From the NCBI RefSeq assembly GCF_016097555.1, contig NC_054701.1, positions 4,596,890-4,660,889 on the forward strand: 64,000 bases of DNA, given 5' to 3'. A program made the translations under genes and the position numbers. The stretch is from Gigantopelta aegis (Eukaryota; Mollusca; Gastropoda; Neomphalida; Peltospiridae). The notes beneath the pieces were generated by a model. That model was not told the DNA's origin. It made no database searches and worked only from the letters and a program-made list of their open reading frames with translations. Position 1 is the stretch's first letter; each line of letters starts with the position of its first letter. Shown here piece after piece: positions 23,461 through 35,469 of this stretch.

Positions 23461-23465
23461 TAAAA

Positions 23466-23800
23466 ACTAAATATATTCAAAGGAGTATATTGGGTGGTTA
23501 TAGGTTTGAAATGTTTTTTTATTGAACATTTTATTTTATGCACTTTTATAAATTTTAAACAGCAGTAGTATGGGGGCCTGTTGAGGGCCATGGCCTACTT
23601 TCCGTGACCTTGACCTTGGTGTGATTCATAGGTGTGACGTCAGTCTGACCTTGGGGTGTGTATGGCATACTTGGTGTATGACTCACCATGACCGACTTAG
23701 AGAGCAGTGACTGGCATAACTGGGCAGGTGTGCGACCTTGGTGTAGTCATAGCCTTGACGTACTTGGTGTGTGACTCATCACCTAGCCTTGACCTATTTA
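23466..23800. repeat. 'CTTGGTGTGACTCA' short irregular repeats before the gap
   Basis: Words such as TGACCTTG, CTTGGTGTAT/GTGTGTGACTCA recur irregularly from about 23600 up to the N run, probably the edge of a tandem array that the assembly could not cross. Confidence 0.5.
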
Positions 23801-24000
23801 NNNNNNNNNNNNNNNNNNNNNNNNNNNNNNNNNNNNNNNNNNNNNNNNNNNNNNNNNNNNNNNNNNNNNNNNNNNNNNNNNNNNNNNNNNNNNNNNNNNN
23901 NNNNNNNNNNNNNNNNNNNNNNNNNNNNNNNNNNNNNNNNNNNNNNNNNNNNNNNNNNNNNNNNNNNNNNNNNNNNNNNNNNNNNNNNNNNNNNNNNNNN
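23801..24000. other. Assembly gap (200 N)
   Basis: A run of exactly 200 N, a placeholder length. Translations across it are meaningless. Confidence 1.
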
Positions 24001-24231
24001 ATTAGCCTTGAGCTGTATCATCAGGATTCATGAATTTTATCGATTATTTTTGCACCGTTAATTGTCAACAACGTGAAATTCAATTTGGCCGTCCATGCAT
24101 GGTTCGACATGTCCCGTGTAGTATTCGGTCAATTTGTTTTACTTGTCTTACTGACATTGTTGTCAAGTGAACGAAAACGCTTCAAAATTTGTAAAAAAAA
24201 AATAACGTTTTTTACATGTAGCATTTTTAGT

Positions 24232-25171
24232 ATGCCAAGAATATCCAATAATTTACGCGAACGGGCGATTGGCATGCTTGATGCTGGCATGTCGACAGAA
24301 GACGTTGCAAGGCATGTTGGGAGTTCTAGTCGAGCGATACGAAATCTTCGCGTAAGATTTCGAACGACAGGAAGCACCAACGACTTGCCACGTCGTGGAC
24401 GTCCGCGTGTTACAACGCGTGGTCAAGACCGCTATATCATGAACACGCATTTGCGCAATCGATTCCAAACTGCCACTGTTACTGCTGCTAACACACCTGG
24501 GCTTCATAATAACCGAATCAGTGGGCAAACTGTTCGCAATCGTCTGCGGGAGAACGGTTTAAATGCACGACGTCCTTACGTCGGATGCGTTTTAACGCAA
24601 TGTTATCGATCGTCTAAATCGTCTTAATTGGGCACGTGTACACACTCGTTGGATATGGCGACGCTGGAATATCGTTCTTTTCAGGGATGGGGGTTCTGTC
24701 ATGGTCTGGGCAGCCATTGCTCATGGTTATCGTTCACCACTAGTCGTCACTGATGGCAATTTAAATGCTCAACGTTACCGCGATGACATTCTCGCTCATC
24801 ACGTCATTCCTCTGTTCCATAACAACGCCAACATCTCGATTTTTCAGCATAATAATGCCACCTCTCATACAGCTAGAGACACTGTAAATTTTCTTAGGAC
24901 AAATAACATTGATTTCATTGATGACTTGCCCGCTAAAAGTCCTGATCTCAACCCCATCGAACATGTCTGGGATAGTCTGGACAGACGATTGAGGCGTCGT
25001 CCCAACCCACCCGCTAATGTCAACAAACTTCGTCAAGCGCTCATTCAGGAATGGAACAATATTCCACAGGCAGAAATCAATACTTTAATCAATTCTATGC
25101 GCCTGCGATGCACTGCTGTGGTCAGTTCAAGAGGTGGTCATACCCGTTATAATTTTTTTTTTTTTTTTTAA
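24232..25171 (+). pseudogene. Tc1-type transposase, frameshifted and catalytically broken
   Basis: The first part (from MPRISNNLRERAIGMLDAGM) has the paired-type helix-turn-helix DNA-binding region, then GRPRVTTRGQD. The frame is lost near 24590. The second part has VMVWAAI, then FQHNNATSHTARD and SPDLNPIEHVWD. The family's DDE/D triad normally has a first Asp in an 'SDES' motif, a second in 'QQDNA' and a third residue in 'SPDLNPIE'. Here the segment with the first Asp is deleted, the second Asp is Asn, and only the third motif is intact. The left end of the element probably lies in the N gap. Non-functional. Confidence 0.9.
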
Positions 25172-25700
25172 CCCCTACCACACTTGGTCAAAATTTCTCC
25201 CAGTTTCTGTTAACCTATGGCCATGATTTTTGCACCAAACGATGCATCATGGAACACTCTTTAAACGCATATATAACAATTATTCCCCCGGTTTGTTTTC
25301 ATCAAGTTATGTTCAAGCAAAGTTATCGGAAGTTTCTTATTTTGTTCAGTATATATATACATTAATTTCTGAGATTTTTTAGTACATACATATAAGTTTA
25401 CCCTCCGCACCCTCTGGCAGAAACCCAGGGTAGGTATTAAAATAATTATTTGGTGTAGAGTATTTTTAATATGACATACAGAAAGCATTGAAAAGTACAA
25501 TTTTATTATGCTTTAATAATCGACATTAGCTTTAAAATTATTTAACCATCATTCCTTCTGGCCAGAGTACATATGTTGTTCCTGCCAAAGTGTTAGCATT
25601 TTAATTTTAATGACAATATACTGAACCGACTATAAACGTTGTTAACTAACGTAATAATTCACGTTTTGAAGGTGTTTTGTTTTGAAAATCAAAAGAAAGG
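25172..25700. other. No gene seen; stray TIR-like end at 25415-25432
   Basis: AT-rich spacer. CTCTGGCAGAAACCC matches the right end of the 2688-4142 element. No other feature was recognised. Confidence 0.45.
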
Positions 25701-25701
25701 A

Positions 25702-26022
25702 AGGAAGGAAATGTTTTATTTAACGACGCACTTAACACATTATATTTACGGTTATATGGCGTCAGACATGGTTAAGGACCACACAGATATTGAGAGAGGA
25801 AACCCTCTGTCGCCACTTCATAGGCTACTCTTTTCGATTAGCAGCAAGGGATCTTTTACATGTACCATCCAACAGAGAGGAGAGCACATACCACAGCGTT
25901 TGATGTACCAGTCGTGGAGCACTGGCTGGAGCGAGGAATAGCGCAATGGTCCCACTGACGGGGATCGATCCCAAACCGACCGCGCATCAAGCATGCGCTG
26001 TACCTCTGGGCTACGCCTCGCC
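25702..26022 (-). mobile_element. SINE (type B), full length, with target duplication
   Basis: Minus-strand tail (TTTATTTAACGACGCACTTA), core (AGCAAGGGATCTTTTACATG) and tRNA-like head (GGGGATCGATCCCAAACCGA, CTGGGCTACG). The flanks repeat ATCAAA(A)GAAAGGA at 25688-25701 and 26023-26035. Confidence 0.9.
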
Positions 26023-26045
26023 CATCAAAGAAAGGAATATTTTTC

Positions 26046-26784
26046 AAACTACACCCTGTCACATTTCACATTACGGATATTAATAAACTACACCCTGTCA
26101 CATTTCACATTACGGATATTAATAAACTACACTGTCTCATTTCACATTACGGATATTAATAAACTACACCCTGTCACATTTCACATTACGGGTGTTAATA
26201 AACTACACCCTGTCACATTTCAAATTACGGATATTAATAAACTACACCCTGTCACATTTCACATTACGGGTATTAATAAACTACACTGTCACATTTCACA
26301 TTACGGGTATTAATAAACCACACCCTGTCACATTTCAAATTACGGGTGTTAATAAACTACACCCTGTCACATTTCACATTACGGGTGTTAATAAACTACA
26401 CCCTGTCACATTTCAAATTAAGGGTGTTAATAAACTACACCCTGTCACATTTCAAATTACGGGTATTGATAAACTACACCCTGTCACATTTCACATTACG
26501 GGTGTTGATAAACTACACCCTGTCACATTTCAGATTACGGGTGTTGATAAACTACACCCTGTCACATTTCAGATTACGGGTGTTGATAAACTACACCCTG
26601 TCACATTTCAGATTACGGGTGTTGATAAACTACACCCTGTCACATTTCAGATTACGGGTGTTGACAAACTACACCCTGCCACATTTCAAATTACGGGTGT
26701 TGACAAACTACAGCCTGTCACATTTCAAATTACGGGTATTAACAAACTACAGCCTGTCACATTTTAAATTACGGGTATTAATTT
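26046..26784. repeat. Tandem repeat, 39 bp unit, about 19 copies
   Basis: Unit ATTACGGGTGTTAATAAACT plus ACACCCTGTCACATTTCAA. A few units are 36 bp. All lengths are multiples of three, so frames up to 191 codons stay open in more than one phase (for example ITGVNKLHPVTFQ repeats). Variants are ordered: TTAATAA on the left, TTGATAA in the middle, TTGACAA on the right. Confidence 0.95.
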
Positions 26785-27036
26785 TCTAACATATGATTAT
26801 TTCCAACGATTGATCTAGATAAGAAGTAAGTACAACCTCTATCATATGCTACTATCACCGAATAGCAGCCATTTCTAGAAACGTACATACTGTACGACCT
26901 TTGAGTTGCATGCCGTGGCTTCGTTTTGAAATACATTTTACAAATATAACACTGCTAATCTTCCACAAAAAAAACCCGCCTCGAAATTAAGCACTAATAC
27001 AAACAAAATTCAATGAAAAATGTCAAGCAAAGATTG

Positions 27037-27312
27037 AATCTTAAGACTGTCAGTGGGAAAAGGTCCATACACGGATGTGTTTTTTAACTTCGTAATACAA
27101 AGACCCCTAAAACGGCGGTGTAGTGGTTAATCTTAAGACTGTCAGTGGGAAAAGGTCCATACACGGATGTGTTTTTTAATTTCGTAATACAAAGACCTCT
27201 AAAACGGCGGTGTAGTGGTTAATCTCAAGACTGTTAGTGGGAAAATGTCCATACACGGATGTGTTTTTTAATTTCGTAATACAAAGACCTCTAAAACGGC
27301 GGTGTAGTGGTT
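27037..27312. repeat. Tandem repeat, 92 bp unit x3
   Basis: Units run AATCTTAAGACTGTCAGTGG ... AAAACGGCGGTGTAGTGGTT. The unit's end is the head of the SINE that follows at 27292, so the array includes a SINE 5' end. Confidence 0.9.
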
Positions 27313-27500
27313 AATCTCAAGATTGGTAGGTATAGGGTTTGTATCCAGGCACCGGTTCCCACCCAGGTCGAGTTTTAATGACTCAATGGGAAGGCGTAAA
27401 GCCACTAGATCGAATTATAATCATTGTCTTGGCAATACAGCCCAGATAACTGAAGTGTGTGCCCATGGCAGCGTGCTTGAACCGTAATTAGATACAAACA
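27292..27500 (+). mobile_element. tRNA-headed SINE, type D
   Basis: Begins GGCGGTGTAGTGGTTAATCT with a B-box-like GGGTTTGTATCC, followed by ACCGGTTCCCACCCAGGTCG and CAATGGGAAGGCGTAAAGCC. The sequence differs from types A and B and only one copy is seen here. Confidence 0.6.
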
Positions 27501-28307
27501 CAAAAAGGTTAAAATAAAACGAATTGGAGTTTATATTTTTTTAAATGTGACTGAAAGCAATGGTAATATAATGTCGACTAATTGGTTGTATTCTTATACT
27601 GACGTTAACGAACAAAAGACTAAAACAAGATATGGAAATATACAGTATTATTTAATGTTTAGTAACAAATGAGAGCTGTACTCTACAGTACACCTAACTT
27701 GTATATAAGACTATATATACAGATATATTAATAAATTTGAGATTCGATGTACACAGGTGAAATAAGAATATCAATTAAAATAGTATACACATGACATTCA
27801 TAAATGCATTCGTTATATGGTATATACCACAATCACAGTTTCATCTTTATAACGAGTAGTTTCCAGCAGTAGATTCTGATCATAATGCGAGTGCGGAATA
27901 TGGCTGTTCAAAAATTAATCCCGGGGTAGGGGTAGTGGTGGTAGGGTGGGGAGTTTAGGAGGGGCCATTGTTTACATATCTGCTACCTACAAATTAAAAT
28001 CGTACTAGTATTTAAATAATAAATACATAGGGAAAATATCATAACTTCTAGAACAACTTTACGATTACGGTGTGTCAGCACCCACCCTCCGACTACCCTA
28101 GTTCCGCACAAAACTTGTCACCCTATATGTAGACCGACCCGGCACGTTTCTGGCACAGTAGTAGCTACTACATGAAGACTGGTTCAAATTAAAATATAGA
28201 AATTTACTGGCCAAATTAAACTGTTTATGACAAACACTGCCACATTTACCACCAATAGCAGGGATGGTAGCATTGACTGCGACATTGAATGAAAAGTTGG
28301 ACGCACT
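27501..28307. other. No gene seen
   Basis: AT-rich intergenic sequence with a G-rich patch at about 27920-27965. The frame at 28098-28385 runs into the 90 bp repeat and is not supported. Confidence 0.45.
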
Positions 28308-28585
28308 TCGAACTTTGACCCACTGATACCCATTTTGAGGATAGAGGTTCGCCTTTAGACATTTAACAATTATTACTATAAACATTCGTCTTGCGTTCTA
28401 AACTTCGACCCACTGATACCCATTTTGAGGATAGAGGTTCGCCTTTAGACATTTAACAATTATTACTATAAATATTCGTCTTGCGTTCTAAACTTCGACC
28501 CACTGATACCCAATTTGAGGATAGAGGTTCGCCTTTAGACATTTAACAATTATTATTATAAATATTCGTCTTGCGTTCTAAACTT
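28308..28585. repeat. Tandem repeat, 90 bp unit x3
   Basis: Units contain CCCACTGATACCCATTTTGA, GATAGAGGTTCGCCTTTAGA and ATTCGTCTTGCGTTCTAAAC, with one or two differences per copy. Confidence 0.9.
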
Positions 28586-28783
28586 CAACGTGCTACTGCC
28601 ATCCGGCACCGGCTAGTAGTAGTCGATATCAGTGGCGTAGTCTGGTCCTGGAATAAGAACCCAGTGGACCATTTCGTCTACATTTCCCCTCGTACGAATA
28701 GACCAATAATGCCCTATTAAAAACAGCTTCATGCCTGAATATTAATATAAAAAAAAACACACAAAAAAACAAGTTACTGCGGT

Positions 28784-31084
28784 CAGGGCCGTACCCTGAC
28801 CAAAATCCATGGGGGGGCACTAAATTTTATAAATAATTTTTAACATACTATAAAGATTAAATCTGGACCTTTTCAGGGCCGTACCCTGATCAAAATCCTA
28901 GTTGGGGGGGGGGGGGGGGGCACTACTTTTTATATATAAAACAAATTGTGACTTGTCCAAGAACGCGGAACCTTTTAGAAGTCCGGGGCATGATTTCCTG
29001 ACATGAATTACAAAATTGACCAATTTCCAACAATAAATTTAAACAACTTCAATGATTATTTGGCAGAGTATTGTAACCCGATTTTTTAAAATTATTATTT
29101 AAAGGACTCGTAAAGTTAGCCATTTTCAAACGGTGACTTTAGTTATCTTGTAGGATTTTATAATGCAAGAAGGGTTTAGATGAGTTGGGACATGACGTTG
29201 TTGGATCTGAATTACTATATTATTTTGGAGGGCATTATTAAATTTAGGACGGCACTTAGGGTCAAGTCTAAGATGTTTTTTTAAAGCTGCACTCTTAAGC
29301 TAAACAGACTTACTGTGACAACAATCCGTCAAGCTAAACAGACAAGTGTTTTTTTTATTTCGAAGTCTAAATAGACAAGTGGCAGTATGACGTCATGAAT
29401 TCAAATTCCAAAGTTATATTCAATTTCTGATAGCATGATATAGCAATCGGTTTTTTCCTCTCCAAATAATTGCAGGTTTGTTTGATTTGTATAGTAAATG
29501 TAGGACATTCCTGAAGAATCTGATGTGTAGGTCATTCCTGTAAGATATGTCAGGTAGATACAGCTCTTGTTTCGCAATGTCACATATTGAGTTTGTGGTA
29601 TAGGTGACATTGAAGCACATTGTGTTTTTATTGCAGTTCAGTATTGTACATTTGTTACAGCTGTAGTACATTAATTTAATGAGCTAATTGGCTCCAGTTA
29701 CATTTTGTAGAGTATATCTGTTCTGGGCAAGGAATGTATGGTGTGTTCCGATGGCAAAGAAGCATAGCTAGTCCACTAAGGCGATCATGGGCCATACTTG
29801 CTCTGGTCCACAATTTCAAGCGCCTTAGTGCTGAAAATGATCTTTCACATGCCACACTGCCAACAGGAGTAGTGAGGAATATCACCAGAATTCGGTGAAT
29901 TGCTGGGAAATACACTTTGTTGCAGGCTGCCAAAGTGGTACAACCATCCGCTGGTCTGGACTCTACTGGAGTATGTTGGAACAAGTGTTTCCACTTCTCT
30001 ACTTCAACTTGAAGATACTCTCCCCGTTTCAGAAATTTCGAATAGTATTCATTTATTTTGGCCATGCATGTTGGTGTAAGATGTTCCAAATTCACGGGTA
30101 CGAGTGCTTCAGTTATACGTAAATGTCCTGTTTCCGATTTGTTTCAAGATTTGCCGAGTCTGTCATTTAAGATACACCTTGTCAGTTTCGTCCTACAAGT
30201 GTTGTGGCACAAAACATTTCAACACCTGCTTTTTCCCTGACTAAATTAGTTTGGATGGGGCAGGGGGTGTTGAAAAGTATTAGAGGGTTATTCCTTTAAG
30301 GAGAAGTGATGACATTTTTAGACAGTCCCTTAGCGTTCGTGAACACGTGTCGGTGAACGCAGTTTTGACAACGCATGCCTTGCTGCAACTTATGTGCACG
30401 CATTTTGTTTCTGGAAACGATTCTGTAGGAATACAGCTATATTAACTCACCTCATTACAACAACAAAAAAACACACACAAAAAACCACTTTTATATTATT
30501 TTATAATAGTAGGGACAGTAGTAGTAGGGTCTATTAAGATGATTAGGCAATATACAATCAGCATTAATTTTATTATTCAACTGAACACATCGTGTCCGTG
30601 ACATCGATTGTGTCAACATTAATGCAAATGGTAATTTTTCAAGACTTGACAGCAACTTACCTTGTTGATTTGTGAAAAAAAGACGATACACTTTGTTGTG
30701 TGTATCTCTTTGCCTTCTTAGCGCTCGGCGCATCAGAAATTGGAGAATTGGACATTGCCATTTTAGATTTTGTTTCCGTTATGCATTTCCTGTTCTATTT
30801 TTAGCGCGTTTGTCTCGATATACAGTATTATTATTTAATATGGACGGTCAGAGACCTGTAGCCGTATAACATATTATAACCTCTAGAATATTACCTGAGC
30901 GTATGACATACAAAATACAGGGAATTAAACACTATACAAATTAAACCCTGACATTTCTATGCTATTACTGGAGATATATATATAAAAAAAAAGGACAAGA
31001 TTCTCAGGAAAGGGGGGGGGGGGCAGCTGCCCCCCTGCCCCCCCCCCCCCCCCCCTGCCCCGCCCCCCGGAGGGTACGGCCCTG
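28784..31084 (-). mobile_element. hAT-superfamily element with CAGGGCCGTACCCT termini
   Basis: The left end CAGGGCCGTACCCTGACC (28784) and right end GGAGGGTACGGCCCTG (to 31084) are inverted. GCGGT lies directly outside both ends (28779-28783 and 31085-31089). A second copy of the left tip is at 28876, so the subterminal region is duplicated. G/C tracts sit just inside both ends (28905-28920, 31009-31055). The interior carries a split transposase gene on the minus strand. Confidence 0.7.
29676..30761 (-). pseudogene. hAT transposase, first and last exons with the middle missing
   Basis: Exon 1 (30661-30761, minus) starts AAAATGGCAATGTC and encodes MAMSNSPIS... then KRYTQQSVSSFFHK, the 'xSSFF' opening usual in ZMYM/52-kDa-repressor-type hAT proteins. 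It ends at a perfect AG/GTAAGTTG donor. The C-terminal piece (29676-30095) has VEKWKHLF, VGSVACERSFSALRRLK and DRLSGLAMLLCHR, the hAT dimerisation domain. The roughly 560 bp between holds none of the several hundred catalytic-core residues, so the copy is internally deleted. It could at most encode a short dimerisation-domain protein. Confidence 0.75.
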
Positions 31085-31258
31085 GCGGTGGAGTTTGGCG
31101 TCAGCACACTGCTCTATACTTTTGAACTGTCGCTGAGCACTGAACACATTGAGAACATTCTGGGACATCTGAAATTGATCTGTTCTATCGTTTTAGTGCC
31201 GAGGTGGGTTTCCACTACCAAAACTTGGTTGGATAACAAGAACAACAGTGGTGGTTGT

Positions 31259-32041
31259 TTATCCTCCAATAATAATCCCTGGATGATACGAGTAATCTTT
31301 CGCGTTCACAGCTCTCTCGTACATGGCCAAAGCCAACGCCCCGGCAACGATAGCCAGGATTATCGAGACTATGATGAGTCGCTCAGCGCGTGTGACATAC
31401 TTGATAGCTAGGTCAATGTTCCCTTGCAGAAGACCTTCATCAAACGCCTTCTTCGTCTTAAATGCATAATAACAGGCCGGGATTCCGGTAGGGAAAAACA
31501 TCACAGCCGCGATAACTGAAAATATTTTGATGAAGGTGATCCGTCTCGCTCGGAGCGGACGCTGAAACTGTCGACCGCGCTCAGGTATTGCCCGAGTCTC
31601 AATCGTCCTTGACCCGTCCGGAAGCGTCGTCATGACCCTCTCCTGGAGAACGACGTTGTGACCTCCTCTGTTGTCAAACACCACTGGCCGTGAAATAGAA
31701 ATACTGGTGTCTGCGTCAGTGGTGCCGTCTTGGACGCATTTCGCGTGGTCTAGGTTAGCATTCCCGTCCAAGTGGCTGCTGCCATTTTGCTGAAAGTTTT
31801 CGTTAGGCAGAGGGTCTGCTGACGATTCCTCGAAAGCCGCGTTCAAGTGACCATTGCCATTTTGCTGAGAGTGTTCAGAAGGTAGAGGGTCCGTTGATGA
31901 CGCATCGAAAGCTACGTTCACGTGACCTGCGGATACCATATCGGCAAAGTTGGATTCAAATTTCAAATCTCTGCTAGTGTCAAGGTCATGTGAGTCGCTG
32001 GCGACAAGATGGCTGACATCGTGCGATTCTCGATCTGCCAT
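31259..32041 (-). CDS. CD225/dispanin-family two-pass membrane protein 1
   Basis: A 260-residue frame on the minus strand. I start at MADRESHD because TTTTGTGTTCAG/A directly precedes that ATG, a good acceptor; the in-frame upstream Met would lie in the intron. The N-terminal 160 residues are polar and contain two degenerate repeats (AFDASSTDPLPSEHSQQNG / AFEESSADPLPNENFQQNG). Residues about 161-243 form the CD225 domain: TM1 with FFPTGIPACYYAFKTKK, a loop (NIDLAIKYVTRAERL) and TM2. The family includes vertebrate IFITMs (restriction of virus entry), PRRT and synapse-associated dispanins. Orthology cannot be told from sequence. A paralogue lies 20 kb away on the same strand. Confidence 0.88.
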   Translation of the reverse strand: MADRESHDVSHLVASDSHDLDTSRDLKFESNFADMVSAGHVNVAFDASSTDPLPSEHSQQNGNGHLNAAFEESSADPLPNENFQQNGSSHLDGNANLDHAKCVQDGTTDADTSISISRPVVFDNRGGHNVVLQERVMTTLPDGSRTIETRAIPERGRQFQRPLRARRITFIKIFSVIAAVMFFPTGIPACYYAFKTKKAFDEGLLQGNIDLAIKYVTRAERLIIVSIILAIVAGALALAMYERAVNAKDYSYHPGIIIGG

Positions 32042-33774
32042 TCTGAACACAAAACAAAACGAAACAAATATTAAAAGTAGATACAGAATGAATATATGAA
32101 ATATTTAAAGTTGCAAAACGCTAAAACATTGAACATTCAATTCTCAAATTGCTTTCTATATATTTTTGCTAACCTGCCTGACAAATAATACCCTTTTAGT
32201 CGTTCTTTGTTAAAAGTAGAGATGATTTTTGTAAATTATGTAGATTTACCAATAATATTATATAGAGAAAACACACGAGTTTAATTTAAAAAAATGTAGC
32301 TGTGTTTGTATTTTACATTGTGCAAAAGAAACTGCAGATTGACATGTTATAGTATAATGTGAATAATGTTAAAAAGTAATTGATCATTATATATTTAAAT
32401 AAATTATTTAATAATCACGAAGAACGGGTGTGCGGTCCTACACCGAGTTATATAATTGCCTAGGAAAAACATCTGCACAAGTGTTTTTATTATTAATCCA
32501 TTGCGTATTTATTCTGTAGTTCAACGTTTTCATTCCCGTTTTACCTAACAGAAACTAAAACTCGTCATTACAAACGCACATTAATGTGACACGCAGTGTG
32601 TACAAGTGACACGTGAGCCGGGTATATGAAGATAGATATCTGAGAGATGTCATAATAAGACACGGGGATATCACCAACTGTTTTTTTTAATCTGTACATA
32701 ACATGCTAGGTGTAACACGTGCCACCTGTATAAGCAATCAATCTGCGTAAAGAGAAAACGATATTGGACATGGATATCACTATCATTTCAAATGTAATTT
32801 TTAATGAAAAATGTTTATCAAGACATATTACTATAAAAATATCAGCACATTGGAATTAAAGAATTGTTTAATTGTAATAACGTTAAGTGTACCCTCTGGA
32901 ACTTCAAAATTCATTCCTGAAATTAGCAACATTCAGTAAATCGCAGATCTATACACTATTCCCAATACTACTAAATACTATGTTAAGTCTTAACTCATAA
33001 AAATCTTAATATTATATTTGGTCACTTCTTGTCATCAGGTATCCCCTTAAAGTAGTGTGTAGTTATGACATACCATCAATGTATAGATTAAACAAGGTAA
33101 GACACAAGACACGACAAGACAACACAAGACATTTATTCGGTTATTGAGACCACATGACCAAGAGAACTACTTTTAATACATAAAAAGAAGAAGATTAAAC
33201 AAAGAATTGTTAAGTGTCCTGTTTTTCCCATGTAAATATTCGTTGTAAAAACGTCCTCATATATGATGTCGTCTAAAGGCGTTTTATGTGAATCGGATGA
33301 TTACACGACATAAAATCGACATTTTTGTACAATGATAAATATTATATACTTAGTATGTTACAGGGTACAGGAGAAAGAGAAAACGAATTAATCAGATTTA
33401 TGTCCGTGTAGTATGGGACATGCACTTGTAATTATTGATAACAACTCGCGGCAAGTTTATTATTTATTTGACATACCAGACGTTACAATAGCATTCTAGA
33501 AATGGAAATGAAGCTGGTGAAACTGTGTCGCTGAAGAAAATGTTGAACTGTGATCATCATATTTATAGTTCGTGACATCTGGACAGATACCACAATACAC
33601 GGCGCTGTTGAATTCGCCAACACTGAGTCATGACCACATTAATCGGTTGGAAATCAGTAGCGCGTTCACAAAAACAAAAAAAGGAATATTTGTGTAATGT
33701 CAACACAGAACATTTTAAACAATACATTTTTGGCATGTAACATATGTTTATGTCCACACTCGGACGACGGAGAT

Positions 33775-34140
33775 AAAAAGAGGAAACCCGCAGCCGTCAC
33801 ATAGGTTTACTATTACTGAAAAAGCAATAAAGGATCTTCTTATATGCACTTTCCATACGCACGACAGTACATACAACGAATCATGGGATTATTGTTGGAA
33901 CGGGAAACGCTCCGCGTCCATCGAGGATGATCGATCCTGTGTGCCTCACCTGTGATGCGAGCGCTCTACCGCTGAACCCTGGCTCTGGAAAAGTCTATAT
34001 AAAAGATCCCTTGCTACTAATGGAGAAATGTAGCGGATTTCCTCTCTTAGACTATATGTCAAAATTACCAAAAATGTTTGACATCCTATACCTGATGATT
34101 AATAATTTTATGTGCTCTAGTGGTGTCGTTAAACAAAAAC
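33775..34140. mobile_element. Two SINE fragments in opposite orientation
   Basis: 33775-33985 reads as a minus-strand SINE (core, then the head ending GCGCTCTACCGCTGAACCCT). 33990-34140 reads as a plus-strand core and tail (AAAGATCCCTTGCTACTAAT ... GTGTCGTTAAACAAAAAC). Confidence 0.75.
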
Positions 34141-34247
34141 AAACTTTAACATTTCCTACCCCGAAATCAGATCAGAATACACCTATATCTCTTTAGTACT
34201 ACCGTTCTGTTGTAAAAACATAATCCACTGCATTGTCCTCTTAATAC

Positions 34248-34312
34248 TGATTTTGTTTAACGACACCGCTAGAGCACATTGATTTATTAATCATCGGCTG
34301 TTGGATGTCAAG
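34248..34312 (-). mobile_element. SINE 3' tail fragment
   Basis: TTTGTTTAACGACACCGCTA ... CATCGGCTGTTGGATGTCAA, the shared tail reversed. Confidence 0.8.
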
Positions 34313-34949
34313 TTCAAGTTCTTTATTTTTCTTCAGTTTTACAACTCATCAGCTGACAATCTGATTAAAATTAGCTCTACTGGGTCTACCAGTAGATCTA
34401 ACAGCATTGCGTGGACTCAAATGTCCAGGTGACATTTTATCTATAAATAACAATTTAAATATCGACCAATTACACTTCGCCTTTTATAGTGTTATTTGGG
34501 AGCATACAAATTCTAAAAATATCGGGCGAGACTATTTATGCAATGGCGAACTTGTTGGTCTATTTCAACATTAAAAAAACAGGGGGAAAAGTGCAGTAAT
34601 AAACTCTGGATTGTATATTAGTATAAACAGATTTTATGGCTATACCATCACGGGGTTTTGTTTTATTCGCCTTGAAACGAATTTTATATACAATTTAAAT
34701 TGAAATCGGTTTCCGGCATACTTCGTAATTCACCCGAAAAATTTCGTATACCCTCGGCATAATCTCGAGTGTTTTCATATTCTTTTCAAATCACTGGCAT
34801 GATTTTGCAAGTAAGGTTTTGATTGGTCGAATGAAAGGTCAGCTGGACAAGAGTTCCAACGGGCTGCTGTTAGATCCACATGTAATGGAGCTAATTTTAA
34901 TTAGATTGATCAGCTGAATACATAACATAAATAATACAACATAGCTATA

Positions 34950-35060
34950 TCAAACATTTGGTCATTCTGATATATTGTCTTGGAGAGCAAATCCGCTTTA
35001 TTTTTTCATTAGTAGCAAGGGATTGTCTATATGCACCATCCCATAGACAGAGATTGTAAT
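34950..35060 (-). mobile_element. SINE core fragment
   Basis: Contains CAAACATTTGGTCATTCTGA and AGCAAGGGATTGTCTATATG. Confidence 0.7.
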
Positions 35061-35210
35061 AATACCTCTCTTAACGAACACCGGCAATTAAATTAACTAT
35101 ATAGCTACATAATGGAAATACGACTTGTAATAACAAAACCTAGATATAAATAGTATATTTCACAAGACGTTTCAAAGTTTGTAATCAGCAGTTACAGGAC
35201 ACCTCATAGC

Positions 35211-35469
35211 CATGGGCGTCATTTGCAAGGAAAAAGGGGGGGGGGGGGACAATTGGGTTCTAACAATATTTCGTGCGACTAATCGCGAGCGCTCTAGGCG
35301 TGAAGCGACTCTAGGGGGGTCTGGGGGCATACCCCCCCCCCCTCCCGGGCTGTCTGAGAACATTATTTAGAGTAAAGTGGGGGGGACATCAGATATTCTG
35401 TCCCCCCCACTGCTAAAAGTGTGGGGGGGGGGACATGTCCCCCCTGTCCCCCACCAAATGACGCCCATG
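35211..35469. mobile_element. hAT-type MITE with 8 bp target duplication
   Basis: The ends CATGGGCGTCATTTG and CAAATGACGCCCATG are perfect inverted repeats. CTCATAGC flanks both sides (35203-35210 and 35470-35477), the 8 bp duplication typical of hAT. The interior is rich in G and C runs. Lone ends of the same family are at about 47673 and 48311. Confidence 0.9.

Noticed and set aside
25993-26789. 147- and 191-codon frames
   Set aside because: Products of the 39 bp tandem array; open in more than one phase without codon bias.
31088-31411. Plus-strand 107-codon frame
   Set aside because: Mostly antisense to CD225 gene 1, beginning in the hAT element end.
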